From an uncultured Rhodobacterales bacterium (GTDB taxonomy: Bacteria > Pseudomonadota > Alphaproteobacteria > Rhodobacterales > Rhodobacteraceae), in contig CAIMWI010000032.1 of NCBI GenBank assembly GCA_903845215.1, forward strand, positions 1 to 50,189: DNA of 50,189 nt, written 5' to 3'. Below the pieces are notes generated by a model. It was not told the DNA's origin, did not search any database, and saw only the letters and a program-made list of their open reading frames with translations. A program made the position numbers and the translations under genes. Positions 36,401 through 44,506 of the stretch are shown piece after piece (the stretch's first letter is position 1; every line of letters begins with the position of its first letter).

Positions 36401-39400
36401 GTCATACTCCGACACACCATTGATCACAAAGCCGCCGGTGCCTGTTTCGACATCTGACAGCTCTACCGCCACCCCATCGGTCTTACCAAATACCACATAG
36501 CTGGCGCCAGATCTGTCGCCATTCGGGGCGCCGTATTTGGCCCCAACGATCAGGTCGTCAAACCCGTCACCGTTCACATCGCCCGCCGAACTGACAGAGT
36601 AGCCAGAAAGGTCATCCTGCGACGCACCGTTGATCACAAAGCCGCCGGTGCCCGCTTCGATGGCGGAAAGTTCTACCGCCGTGCCATCAGTTTTGCCGAA
36701 GACCACGAAGCTGGCACCGGAGTAGGCACCGTTCGGGTCGTCAAACACGGCCCCCACGATCAGGTCATCAAACCCGTCGCCGTTCACATCGCCCGCCGAG
36801 TTGACAGAGGAGCCAGACCAGTCAAACGCCGAAACGCCATGGATCGAAAAACCGCCAATGCCTGTTTCGACATCTGACAGCTCTACCGCCACCCCATCGG
36901 TCTTACCAAAAACCACAAAGCTCGCGCCGGAATTCTCGCCATTCGGGTCATTTCCAGTGGCCCCGACAATCAGATCGTCAAACCCGTCGCCATTCACATC
37001 GCCCGCCGAACTCACCGAACTGCCAGAGGCGTCAATTGCCGACATGCCGTTGATGACAAATCCGCCAATGCCCGCCTCGATGCCTGACAACTCAACCTTC
37101 GTCCCATCCGTCTTGCCAAACACCACAAAGCTTGCGCCAGAGGAGTCGCCGTGCGGTGCAGCACCAGACGCCCCAACGATCAGGTCATCATACCCGTCGC
37201 CGTTGACATCGCCCGCCGAACGAACAGAATAAGAAGAGTAGTCCCCCGCCGACACACCGTTTATCACAAAGCCGCCGGTGCCCGTCTCGACATCTGACAG
37301 GTGAATAGCTGGTAACCCGAGGGGGCCAGACACCGCAACACCGGCTGCCACTTCAAGCCGGGCGTTGCCTTGAGTGTAAACCGCAAAGGTCGTGGTGCCA
37401 TCAACCACGTCGGCCGCCCGGATCCAAATGGCCCCCGTCAAAGCCACCTCATCGGCTCCACCGCCCAGAACGCGCAGCGTGTTGGTGCCTTCGGCCAGTC
37501 GGAACAACTCCAACGAGGAAATCACCAGGCTGTTACCGCCGCCATTCAGGTCAATCACCTCAATCGACGAAAGCGAGGTATTGTCCACGCTCTCGAGCGC
37601 CAGAAAGACACCTGCGCCTGTCAGGCGCAGCGTATCCACGCCGTTGCCGCCATCAACGCGCGCAAAGGCTAGGTCCGCGACTTCGATGACGTCATTTCCG
37701 GCCCCGCCGTAAAGAACATCCGCCCCCCCAGCCCCTAGCAGCATATCGTTGCCAGTGCCACCAACGAGAATATCAACGCCCGCAGACCCGTTCAGCGTGT
37801 CATCGCCCACAGTGCCAATCTCGGTCACAGCCCGGCTGAAATCGCCGCCAAAAACCACAAAACTGGCGCCAGAGTTGATGCCGTTCGGGTCGTTATACTG
37901 GGCCCCGACGATCAGGTCGTCAAACCCGTCGCCGTTCACATCGCCCGCCGCACTGACAGAGGTTCCAGAATAGTCTTCGGCTGACACACCGTTGATGACA
38001 AAGCCACCTTTGCCCGCCTCGATATCTGACAGCTGCACCGCCACCCCATCGGCTTTGCCAAACACCACAAAACTGGCGCCAGATTTGCCGCCGTTCGGAT
38101 CATCAAGCGGGGCTCCGACGATCAGGTCGTCAAATCCATCGCCATTCACATCGCCCGCTGAGCTGACAGAATGGCCAGACCGGTCTAGATGCGACACCCC
38201 GTTCATCACGAAGCCACCCAAGCCGGCCTCGACGTCTGATAGCTCTACCTTCGCCCCATCAGTCTTACCAAACACCACAAAACTGGCGCCAGAGAAGCTG
38301 CCGTTCGGGTCGTCTCCAAAGGCCCCGACGATCAGGTCGCCAAGCCCGTCACCGTTCACATCACCCGCCGAGCTGACAGAGAAGCCCAACTGGTCATCCG
38401 CCCCCACACCGTTGATGACAAAGCCACCGGCGCCCACCTCGACAGCGGACAGCTCTACAGCTGTCCCATCAGTCTTACCAAACACCACAAAGCTGGCCCC
38501 CGAACCACTGCCGTTCGGGTCGTCGTAACGCGCCCCAACAAGCAGGTCATCAAAGCCGTCGCCATTCACATCACCGGCCGCACTGACAGAAAACCCCGAC
38601 ACGTCAAACCCAGACGCGCCGTTGATGACAAAGCCGTCGGTACCCGTCTGAATATCTGACAGCTCTACCTTCGTTCCATCGGTCTTGCCGAAAATCACAA
38701 AGCTGGCGCCAGAGTAAGCGCCGTTCGGGGCGCCATATTTTGCCCCAACGATCAGGTCATCCAACCCGTCACCGTTGACATCGCCCGCCGAACTGACCGA
38801 AAAGCCGGTATAGTCCCTTGCCGTCACGCCATTGATCACGAAGCCGCCGATACCCAATTTTAGGGCTGACAGTTCGACTGCCATTCCATCGGCTTTACCA
38901 AACACCACAAAACTGGCGCCAGAATTGTCTCCGTTCGGGTCGTCTTTCGGGGCCCCGACGAGCAGGTCGTCAAGCCCGTCACCATTCACATCACCTGCGG
39001 AACTGACCGAGTTGCCAGAGTAGTCTAAGGGCGATGCACCGTTGATGACAAAGCCACCAATGCCAGCCTCGATATCTGAAAGCTCTACCTTTGTTCCATC
39101 GGTTTTACCGAACACCACAAAGCTTGCGCCAGATCGGTCGCCGTTGGGGTCATCGCCCTTGGCCCCGATGATCAGATCATCAAACCCGTCGCCGTTCACA
39201 TCCCCCGCCGAACTGACGGAAAAACCAGCATAGTCGCTGCCTGACACCCCGTTGATCGCAAAGCCGCCGATGCCCGCCGCGACGGCTGACAATTCGAACA
39301 CCGTCGATACGGCCACATCGACTGCCACCTCAATCCTTGCATGGCCTTGGGTGTAAACCGCAAAGATAGCGCCGCCGTCGGTCAGGTCGGCCTCGCGGGT

Positions 39401-42367
39401 CCAAGGCCCATGCGCCAACATCACCGCATCAGCCGCATTCCCCAGAACGCGCAGCGTGTTGGTGCCCTCGGCCAAGCGGAACAACTCCACAGGCGAGATC
39501 GTCAGGGCGTTGCCCCCACCGTTCAGGTCAATCACCTCAATCGAAGACAGCGAGGTATTGTCCAAAGCTTCAAGATCAAGCGTCAGGCCATTGCCTGTCA
39601 GGCGCAGCGTATCCACGCCGTTGCCGCCATCAACCCGCGCGAAGGTCAGGTCCGATACTTCGACGACGTCATCCCCAGCGCCGCCGTAAAGGACATCCGC
39701 CCCCCCAGCCCCGAGCAGCATATCGTTACCAGTGCCACCAACGAGAATATCAACGCCCGCAGACCCGTTCAGCGTGTCATTGCCCACGGTTCCAATTTCG
39801 GTCACAGCCCCGCTGAAATCGCCGCCAAAAACCACAAAACTGGCGCCAGAGTAGCTGCCGTTCGGGTCGTCCTGATTTGCCCCGACGATCAGGTCATCAA
39901 ACCCGTCGCCGTTGACGTCGCCCGCAGAGCTGACCGAAAAGCCAGAGTAGTCACCCTGCGACACGCCGTTGATAACAAAGCCGCCCCTGCCCGCCTCGAC
40001 GTTTGACAACTGCACCGCTGTCCCATCCGTCTTTCCGAACACCACAAAACTCGCGCCGGAGGCGCTACCGTTCGGATCGTCGCCCTTGGCCCCAACGATC
40101 AAGTCGTCAAACCCGTCGCCGTTCATATCGCCCGCAGAGCTGACGGAGACACCAGAGACGTCATCCGCCGACACACCGTTGATTGCGAAGCCGCCCCTTC
40201 CCAACTCGATATCTGACAGCTCGACCTTCGTCCCATCGGTCTTGCCGAACACCACAAAGCTCGCACCGGAATTGCTGACATTCAGGTCATTGTAAAGGGC
40301 CCCGACGATCAGGTCCTCAAACCCGTCGCCGTTGACATCGCCCGCAGAGCTGACAGAAAAGCCAGCCTTGTCCCCATCCGTCACGCCGTTGATGACGAAA
40401 CCGCCCGTGCCCGCCTCGACGTTTGACAACTGCACCGCTGTCCCATCCGTCTTGCCGAACACCACAAAGCTCGCACCGGAGTTGCTGCCGTTCGGGTCAT
40501 CCTCCAAGGCACCGACGATCAGGTCATCAAACCCGTCACCGTTCACATCACCCGCCAAGCTGACTGAGAAGCCCGCCAAGTCACCGACTGAAACGCCGTT
40601 CATCACAAAGCCGCCAGTGCCCGCCTCGACAGCGGACAGCTCGACATTGGTCCCATTGGTTTTGCCGAACACCACAAAGCTCGCACCCGAGTTGTTGCCG
40701 TTCGGGTTGTCGTTTCTGGCTCCTATAATCAGGTCATCAAACCCATCGCCATTGACATCGCCCGCCCCGCTGACAGAGAACCCCGAGTAGTCATCCTCTG
40801 ATACGCCGTTGATCACGAAGCCGCCGATCCCAGCCTCGACAGCGGACAGTTCCACCTTCGTTCCATCGGTCTTGCCAAACACCACAAAGCTCGCACCGGC
40901 GTAGTTGGCGTTCGGGTCATCGTTCGGGGCGCCGACGATCACGTCGTCAAACCCGTCACCGTTCACATCGCCCACCGAACTGACAGAGCGGCCAGAGTAG
41001 TCACCCGCCGACACGCCGTTGATGACAAAGCCACCCCTGCCCGCCTCGATATCTGACAGTTCGACCTTCGTCCCATCCGTCTTGCCAAACACCACAAAGC
41101 TGGCACCTGATTCTTCACCGTTGGGGTCGTCGTATCGCGCTCCAACGATCAGGTCGTCAAACCCGTCACCGTTGACATCGCCCGCACCGCTGACAGCGAA
41201 GCCGGCGTAGTCATGATGCGACACCCCGTTGATCACAAAGCCGCCGAGGCCCATCTCAACATCTGACAGTTCGATCACCGCACCGTCATTCGCCCCGTGG
41301 ATCGTGACCGTGACAGTTTGGCTCGCCCCGTCCGCCGTGATGGCGGTGAAGCTGTCGGTTATGCTGTCGCCCAGACCCAAGGACTGGATCGCCGTCTGGG
41401 TCGTGTCGGCCGCGTAAGTCCAAGCGCCAGTCGTGCCCAGCGTGAATGTGCCGTAACTGCCCAAGGCAGAGGCCTGTGCCACAAAGACATCCTCGCCGCT
41501 GTCAGAATCGGTCACGCTTAACGTGCCAGAGGCCGCAAGGGTTAAGGTCGCATCCTCGGTGACAGAACCGGTCGTGGTGCCAGCGATCACCGCACCGTCA
41601 TTCGCCCCGTGGATCGTGACCGTGACAGTCTGGCTCGCCCCGTCCGCCGTGATGGCGGTGAAGCTGTCGGTTATGCTGTCGCCCAGACCCAAGGACTGGA
41701 TCGCCGTCTGGGTCGTGTCGGCCGCGTAAGTCCAAGCACCAGTCGTGCCCAGCGTGAATGTACCGTAACTGCCCAAGGCAGAGGCCTGTGCCACAAAGAC
41801 ATCCTCGCCCGTATCCGCATCGGTCACGCTTAACGTGCCAGAGGCGGCAAGCGTTAAGGTCGCATCCTCGGTGACAGAACCGGTCGTATCGCCGCTGATC
41901 ACCGCGCCGTGGTTGACAGATGCGTCACCCCCACCAGACGCAGCTGCAAGAGCGCCAAGCATCCCGAGTGCTGCCCCTGCCGACACATCATCCGCGCTTA
42001 CCCCTTGCGCCAGCGCATCCAGTTCCAGAGCCACGGCTGCGGTGACGACAATCTCGCCGCCCTCTAGAACAACGAAATCCTCGGCTGCGTAGGTATGCAC
42101 AGACCCATCCGCAAGCGTTAACGCCAACGACCCGTCGGCCAGCACGCGCGCCGATGCCACGCCAGCACACGAACCCAAGGAGACATAGCCATCCGGCAGC
42201 GTCGCTGCTTGGGCACCATGCGCAGCGATGACTGCCACAGAGAGGGCGCTGAAAAGGATGCGGCCGGTGCCAAAGGGGCGCGTGTCGGGTGAGGAAGGAT
42301 TTGATGACTTCGCGCTGCGCCGCACCTGTGCGATGCCACCAAGATCGTTCGTCGGAGAATCCTTCAT
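33449..42367 (-). CDS. Giant type I secreted multi-propeller protein (VCBS, 28 FG-GAP repeats, RTX)
   Basis: 2972-residue surface or secreted protein. Residues 36-55 form a hydrophobic, Sec-like stretch ending in A-Q-A. Residues 56-155 are a short strand-rich domain and an Ala/Gly-rich linker. Two near-identical VCBS-type repeats of 104 residues follow, then four blocks of seven FG-GAP repeats of about 70 residues. Each blade carries a calcium-type loop GDVNGDGFDD. Blocks 1-3 are followed by an RTX-like spacer (GNDxLxGGxGxD), and the last by an RTX/T1SS C-terminus (about 33449-33832) with GGQGADVFTL and a hydrophobic, acidic end. AAGGA precedes the ATG at 42367. The final stop overlaps the SapC start. 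Likely an adhesin or biofilm/surface-layer protein; ligand unknown. Confidence 0.93.
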   Translation of the reverse strand: MKDSPTNDLGGIAQVRRSAKSSNPSSPDTRPFGTGRILFSALSVAVIAAHGAQAATLPDGYVSLGSCAGVASARVLADGSLALTLADGSVHTYAAEDFVVLEGGEIVVTAAVALELDALAQGVSADDVSAGAALGMLGALAAASGGGDASVNHGAVISGDTTGSVTEDATLTLAASGTLSVTDADTGEDVFVAQASALGSYGTFTLGTTGAWTYAADTTQTAIQSLGLGDSITDSFTAITADGASQTVTVTIHGANDGAVIAGTTTGSVTEDATLTLAASGTLSVTDSDSGEDVFVAQASALGSYGTFTLGTTGAWTYAADTTQTAIQSLGLGDSITDSFTAITADGASQTVTVTIHGANDGAVIELSDVEMGLGGFVINGVSHHDYAGFAVSGAGDVNGDGFDDLIVGARYDDPNGEESGASFVVFGKTDGTKVELSDIEAGRGGFVINGVSAGDYSGRSVSSVGDVNGDGFDDVIVGAPNDDPNANYAGASFVVFGKTDGTKVELSAVEAGIGGFVINGVSEDDYSGFSVSGAGDVNGDGFDDLIIGARNDNPNGNNSGASFVVFGKTNGTNVELSAVEAGTGGFVMNGVSVGDLAGFSVSLAGDVNGDGFDDLIVGALEDDPNGSNSGASFVVFGKTDGTAVQLSNVEAGTGGFVINGVTDGDKAGFSVSSAGDVNGDGFEDLIVGALYNDLNVSNSGASFVVFGKTDGTKVELSDIELGRGGFAINGVSADDVSGVSVSSAGDMNGDGFDDLIVGAKGDDPNGSASGASFVVFGKTDGTAVQLSNVEAGRGGFVINGVSQGDYSGFSVSSAGDVNGDGFDDLIVGANQDDPNGSYSGASFVVFGGDFSGAVTEIGTVGNDTLNGSAGVDILVGGTGNDMLLGAGGADVLYGGAGDDVVEVSDLTFARVDGGNGVDTLRLTGNGLTLDLEALDNTSLSSIEVIDLNGGGNALTISPVELFRLAEGTNTLRVLGNAADAVMLAHGPWTREADLTDGGAIFAVYTQGHARIEVAVDVAVSTVFELSAVAAGIGGFAINGVSGSDYAGFSVSSAGDVNGDGFDDLIIGAKGDDPNGDRSGASFVVFGKTDGTKVELSDIEAGIGGFVINGASPLDYSGNSVSSAGDVNGDGLDDLLVGAPKDDPNGDNSGASFVVFGKADGMAVELSALKLGIGGFVINGVTARDYTGFSVSSAGDVNGDGLDDLIVGAKYGAPNGAYSGASFVIFGKTDGTKVELSDIQTGTDGFVINGASGFDVSGFSVSAAGDVNGDGFDDLLVGARYDDPNGSGSGASFVVFGKTDGTAVELSAVEVGAGGFVINGVGADDQLGFSVSSAGDVNGDGLGDLIVGAFGDDPNGSFSGASFVVFGKTDGAKVELSDVEAGLGGFVMNGVSHLDRSGHSVSSAGDVNGDGFDDLIVGAPLDDPNGGKSGASFVVFGKADGVAVQLSDIEAGKGGFVINGVSAEDYSGTSVSAAGDVNGDGFDDLIVGAQYNDPNGINSGASFVVFGGDFSRAVTEIGTVGDDTLNGSAGVDILVGGTGNDMLLGAGGADVLYGGAGNDVIEVADLAFARVDGGNGVDTLRLTGAGVFLALESVDNTSLSSIEVIDLNGGGNSLVISSLELFRLAEGTNTLRVLGGGADEVALTGAIWIRAADVVDGTTTFAVYTQGNARLEVAAGVAVSGPLGLPAIHLSDVETGTGGFVINGVSAGDYSSYSVRSAGDVNGDGYDDLIVGASGAAPHGDSSGASFVVFGKTDGTKVELSGIEAGIGGFVINGMSAIDASGSSVSSAGDVNGDGFDDLIVGATGNDPNGENSGASFVVFGKTDGVAVELSDVETGIGGFSIHGVSAFDWSGSSVNSAGDVNGDGFDDLIVGAVFDDPNGAYSGASFVVFGKTDGTAVELSAIEAGTGGFVINGASQDDLSGYSVSSAGDVNGDGFDDLIVGAKYGAPNGDRSGASYVVFGKTDGVAVELSDVETGTGGFVINGVSEYDHSGFSVSAAGDVNGDGFADLIVGARYDDPNGENSGASFVVFGKTDGTKVELSDVETSNGGFAINGAGLFHQAGFSVSSAGDLNGDGFDDLIVGAPYDNPNGASSGASFVVFGKTDGATVELSDIETGIGGFVINGVSAGDQLGRSVNAAGDVNGDGFDDLIVGAPFDDPNGLESGASFVVFGGDFSGAVTEIGTMGDDTLNGSAGVDILVGGTGNDTLLGAGGADVLYGGAGDDVFEVSDLTFARVDGGNGTDTLRLTGSGLALDLRALDNTSLTSIEVVDLNGGGNSLTLSPVELFRLAEGTNTLRVLGSAADAVTLTGSIWSRGPNLIEGSTTFAVYTQGNARLEVAADVAVSGAVPIPPIELSDVQTSKGGFVINGALDDDFSGYSVSSAGDVNGDGFDDLIVGASRSSPNGTYSGASFVVFGKTDGTKVELSSIKLGSGGFAINGVSAGDRAGSSVSSAGDVNSAGFDDLIVGARFDDPNGDNSGSSFVVFGKTDGTKVELSAVEAGTGGFVITGVSAGDKSGFSVSGAGDWNGDGFDDLIVGAPFDDPNDGDSGASFIVFGKSDGTKVELSAVQAGTGGFVINGVTAADRAGYSVSLAGDVNGDGLEDVIIGASQRAGPGIRDNVQFGASYVVFGTTAGTTVELSDVEMGTGGFMMRGASQGDRSGFSVSGAGDVNGDGFDDLIVGAHYSDPNGATSGASFVVFGKADGTAVQLSAVAAGTGGFVMNGVSTSDRSGFSVSVAGDVNGDGFDDLIVGAKHDAPHGSYSGASFVVFGKTDGTKVELSTVEAGIGGFVINGVTGRDFSGWSVSGAGDVNGDGFDDLIVGAPYDDPNFGQSGASFVIFGGNFTGAATEIGTVGNDTLSGTAANDVIFAAVGNDTLDGGGGTDRLSGGQGADVFTLRNLSGTTTIIDFNGAEGDRLDVSSFGFGNFTTFNALLSAEGPGGHDTRIALDSDIVVILQNVTPDDLVASHVIFGSP
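33833..35314 (-). repeat. FG-GAP block 4 (seven blades, two irregular)
   Basis: Seven units, 12 bp longer than the other blocks. Blade 2 reads GDVNSAGFDD, losing calcium-loop residues; blade 4 has an enlarged loop (ASQRAGPGIRDNVQFG). The block ends in VIFGGNFTGA and leads into the RTX/T1SS C-terminus. Confidence 0.88.
35315..35836 (-). repeat. Calcium-binding spacer 3
   Basis: 174 residues, same architecture as spacers 1 and 2, ending in a Pro-rich linker (VPIPP) before block 4. Confidence 0.88.
35837..37306 (-). repeat. FG-GAP block 3 (seven blades)
   Basis: Seven 210-bp units (1470 bp), ending in VVFGGDFSGA. Blade 6 has GDLNGDGFDD and an atypical GAGLFHQAG stretch. Confidence 0.9.
37307..37828 (-). 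repeat. Calcium-binding spacer 2
   Basis: 174 residues with the same order of RTX nonapeptides and strand-rich segment as spacer 1, ending in a short Gly/Pro/Leu linker before the next block. Confidence 0.88.
37829..39298 (-). repeat. FG-GAP block 2 (seven blades)
   Basis: Again exactly seven 210-bp units (1470 bp), ending in VVFGGDFSRA. Blade 5 has DGLGDL instead of DGxDDL in its calcium loop. Confidence 0.9.
39299..39808 (-). repeat. Calcium-binding spacer 1
   Basis: About 170 residues: RTX-like nonapeptides (GNDTLNGSAG, GGTGNDMLLG, GGADVLYGGAGDD), then a conserved strand-rich segment (VDGGNGVDTLRLTG ... NTLRVLG ... FAVYTQGHARIEV). Near-copies lie at 37307-37828 and 35315-35836. Confidence 0.88.
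39809..41278 (-). repeat. FG-GAP block 1 (seven blades)
   Basis: Seven consecutive FG-GAP repeats of 210 bp (70 residues), 1470 bp in all. Blades 1-6 end in VVFGKT-type sequence; the seventh ends in VVFGGDFSGA, which marks the block border. Matches the blade number of an integrin-alpha propeller. Confidence 0.9.
41279..41902 (-). repeat. Tandem 312-bp VCBS-type repeat
   Basis: Two head-to-tail copies of a 312-bp unit (104 residues), 41591-41902 and 41279-41590, differing at only a small number of positions. Each encodes a VCBS-type domain (GSVTEDATLTLAASGTLSV start, TITADGASQTVTVTIHGAND end). The similarity indicates recent duplication or ongoing gene conversion. Confidence 0.9.
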
Positions 42368-43453
42368 CGTCGCTGCGTCCTTTGTGTCGCCGCACCCAAA
42401 GGCTGTGCGGGATGGCCCCTGAAGCTGGCGTTTTTAAACTGTTTCGCTGGCCCTTTTGTTCCTATGAGCCAAGCCATTGGCGATGGGTTTTTTTCGTGAA
42501 AGAATCCCAAAACGGCACCCAAAGACACCCTCTTGATCAGGACCATTTGTCACCCGAAAGGCTGGGATGATCATGGCTGGGTCGATGGCCACCAGTTTAA
42601 GCAATTCAACATTTTCCCTATGTTTTAGACCCACAGACCGAACATGAGATTAAGGGTTAAATTTTTTCGCAGCGAACGTCTATAAGAATGCTTTGAAAGG
42701 GCGCAAGCAAAGGGCGCTTCTAAATGATAGACGATATATCCTATTGTGTATTTAATCGACCTTTTGCGCCATTATCGCTTGACCCGATGCAAATGATCCG
42801 ACCATAATTAAATGTCCGCTAGGAATGCCTTCCTGTGGCGGCCCTTTATGCCTGCAAGTGCATTGGCAGTTTTGGGCTGATCGGGAGTATGGCTTTTCTT
42901 AGCGTAAGGTGTTCTGTGGTAAAGCTATTTTTTGACGGTACCTTCAAATTTGATTGACTAACCCCAAGTTTTGCAGATGCCTATCCGGGCAACACTGCAA
43001 CCGCGAAGTAGGCAATTTTTCAAGGCTAGATCATGGGCCACGGCAGAGGCACCGATGGCCTGATGGTATTCCAACAGCCTTGAGCCTTAAGAGATGCAAC
43101 CTTAGATCATCGGCCCCTAGAACCGGTCGAAAATCTATAAAGCGGCGTGATGGCCAAGATTGTTAGACCTGCCGACATGAATGTCACCCGCAAAGTCAGC
43201 GGATCGGACGCAATCACAGGTTGTGCAATTATTTTATCAACAACCAAGCCGTGCTGTCAGATTAGCGGATGAGGGAATGTTCGTGCGCCAAACCTCACGG
43301 CATTGCCCCCCAGTACCTTATAATCCGAAACCAACCACGCCCAAGATCATAACGGGCGGGCTTTCCTTTTGGCGCGCTTTATCAGATCTTCACTGCCCTA
43401 AACTGGCCGCACGCGGGCTGAAAGAGGGGGAATTGTGATAGTGTCGGCCGTTT
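42368..43453. other. 1.1-kb non-coding region upstream of the giant gene
   Basis: No convincing gene on either strand: the short open frames have no family resemblance and no good ribosome sites. The DNA is visibly richer in A/T than the flanking genes. It holds the leader and promoter of the giant protein gene and the 3' end of the TIGR03032 gene. I see no tRNA or other structured RNA, but a small RNA cannot be excluded by eye. Confidence 0.6.
42679..42717 (-). promoter_or_regulatory. Candidate promoter and direct repeat for the giant gene
   Basis: Read on the minus strand, TTGCGC (42706-42701), 16 bp, TATAGA (42684-42679) resembles a sigma-70 promoter. It would give a leader of about 300 bases before the ATG at 42367. 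A direct repeat AAAGGGCGC at 42696-42704 and 42709-42717 (13-bp period, one helical turn plus) overlaps the -35 box and could be a regulator site. Visual evidence only. Confidence 0.3.
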
Positions 43454-44506
43454 TTACGGGCTTTCCGGCGCGACCGAGATCATTCGGTTGATCTCTTTGC
43501 CTTTGGTGCCGATCACCTTGGCATTGCGGATGCCAGACAGGAAAGCGACGTCGAAGAGTTCGTCGATTACACCCTCGATGCGCACCCATTCGACAATGGC
43601 ACCGGTGCGGGTGTCGATCACCAGCAGGCCGGTGCGGGCATCGGCATCATGGGCGCGCAGCGCATCGTCCAGTGCTAGCCCTGCGAAGGTGCGGTTCTCT
43701 CTGGCGCGAGAGATGCCGATCACGGCGTAGGGGCCAGCAAAAGTTAGGCCACGGGCATAGCCGGGGCAGAAGGTCAGCGGGTTGAACTGGCCGTTCTCTA
43801 CCCAGCCAAATTCGCCGCTGCCCGAGTTCAAAAGCCAAAGCTTGCCACCGTGCATGCGCGGCGAATGCGGCATCGAAAGACCCGAGGCCACCACCTCGCC
43901 CGAGGCCACATCAACCACCACACCCCCATCGGTGCGGCGGTCGCGCCAGCCATCAACCACATCCGACCGCGACACGCACGTCACATAGCGTGGCTGCCCC
44001 GCCTCCATCGCAAGGCCGTTGAGGTGGCAGCAATCCTCTGGTGCCATTTTTTTAATGAAGGGGGGCTGCCAGATCGGGCGGAAGCTATGGCCCTCTGCCG
44101 TGGTGGCAAGGCAGTTGAACAGGGTGTTGGCAAAGATGGGCTGGCCATCTGCGCCCAAACCCACGTCATGGATGTCGATGTCGCCGGTGATCCACGTCTG
44201 GTGGGGGGCAAAGACGGCATCATGTTCACCCTCGGCGGCATTGGGCGGCAAAAGGTTGTCAAAGCGGTAAAGCTGCACTTCGGTTGCCAGATACAGCGTG
44301 CGGGCATTGTGCGATACGGTCAGCCCCATGCTGCGCGGAAAGGTGCGTTCCGACACCGACAGGGTGCCATCGGCCTTGCGACCCAGAAAGAACACCTTGT
44401 TGCCCTGATAAGTCGTAAAAGCCAGCGATCCGCCCACCAAATCCAGCCAAGACGTAAATCCGCGCGATGTCGTTAGGGTGAACAATGGCACACGATCGTC
44501 AGACAT
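43454..44506 (-). CDS. TIGR03032 family protein (second copy)
   Basis: 350-residue paralogue of the protein encoded at 26797-27846, function unknown. It shares the same landmarks: TYQGNKVFFLG, ERTFPRSMGL, GDIDIHD, CHLNGLAMEAGQPRYVTCVSR, GLSMPHSPR and a late RENRTF. ATG at 44506 is chosen because AAGGA lies about 9 bases upstream and the family N-terminus starts there; an upstream in-frame codon (44545) has no such support. It stands alone between the two giant FG-GAP genes and diverges from the second one. The copies have diverged clearly in sequence, so this is not a recent duplication. Confidence 0.8.
   Translation of the reverse strand: MSDDRVPLFTLTTSRGFTSWLDLVGGSLAFTTYQGNKVFFLGRKADGTLSVSERTFPRSMGLTVSHNARTLYLATEVQLYRFDNLLPPNAAEGEHDAVFAPHQTWITGDIDIHDVGLGADGQPIFANTLFNCLATTAEGHSFRPIWQPPFIKKMAPEDCCHLNGLAMEAGQPRYVTCVSRSDVVDGWRDRRTDGGVVVDVASGEVVASGLSMPHSPRMHGGKLWLLNSGSGEFGWVENGQFNPLTFCPGYARGLTFAGPYAVIGISRARENRTFAGLALDDALRAHDADARTGLLVIDTRTGAIVEWVRIEGVIDELFDVAFLSGIRNAKVIGTKGKEINRMISVAPESP

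Noticed and set aside
33833..41278. Regular 210-bp repeats considered as a CRISPR or other non-coding array
   Set aside because: The repeats are in frame, all code for FG-GAP blades, and vary mostly in a protein-like way. No short identical repeats with unique spacers are present.
42000..42050. Possible LapG-type cleavage site in the Ala/Gly-rich linker of the giant protein
   Set aside because: The linker is rich in Ala and Gly but lacks a clear TAAG/PAAG motif, and no lapD/lapG genes are in the window.
33800..42100. Many open frames on the plus strand opposite the giant gene
   Set aside because: They repeat with the FG-GAP period, are Pro/Ser/Thr-rich and are clear antisense shadows of the repeats, not genes.
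42954..43438. Small open frames in the non-coding region
   Set aside because: No convincing ribosome sites, unusual composition and no recognisable family; treated as chance frames.
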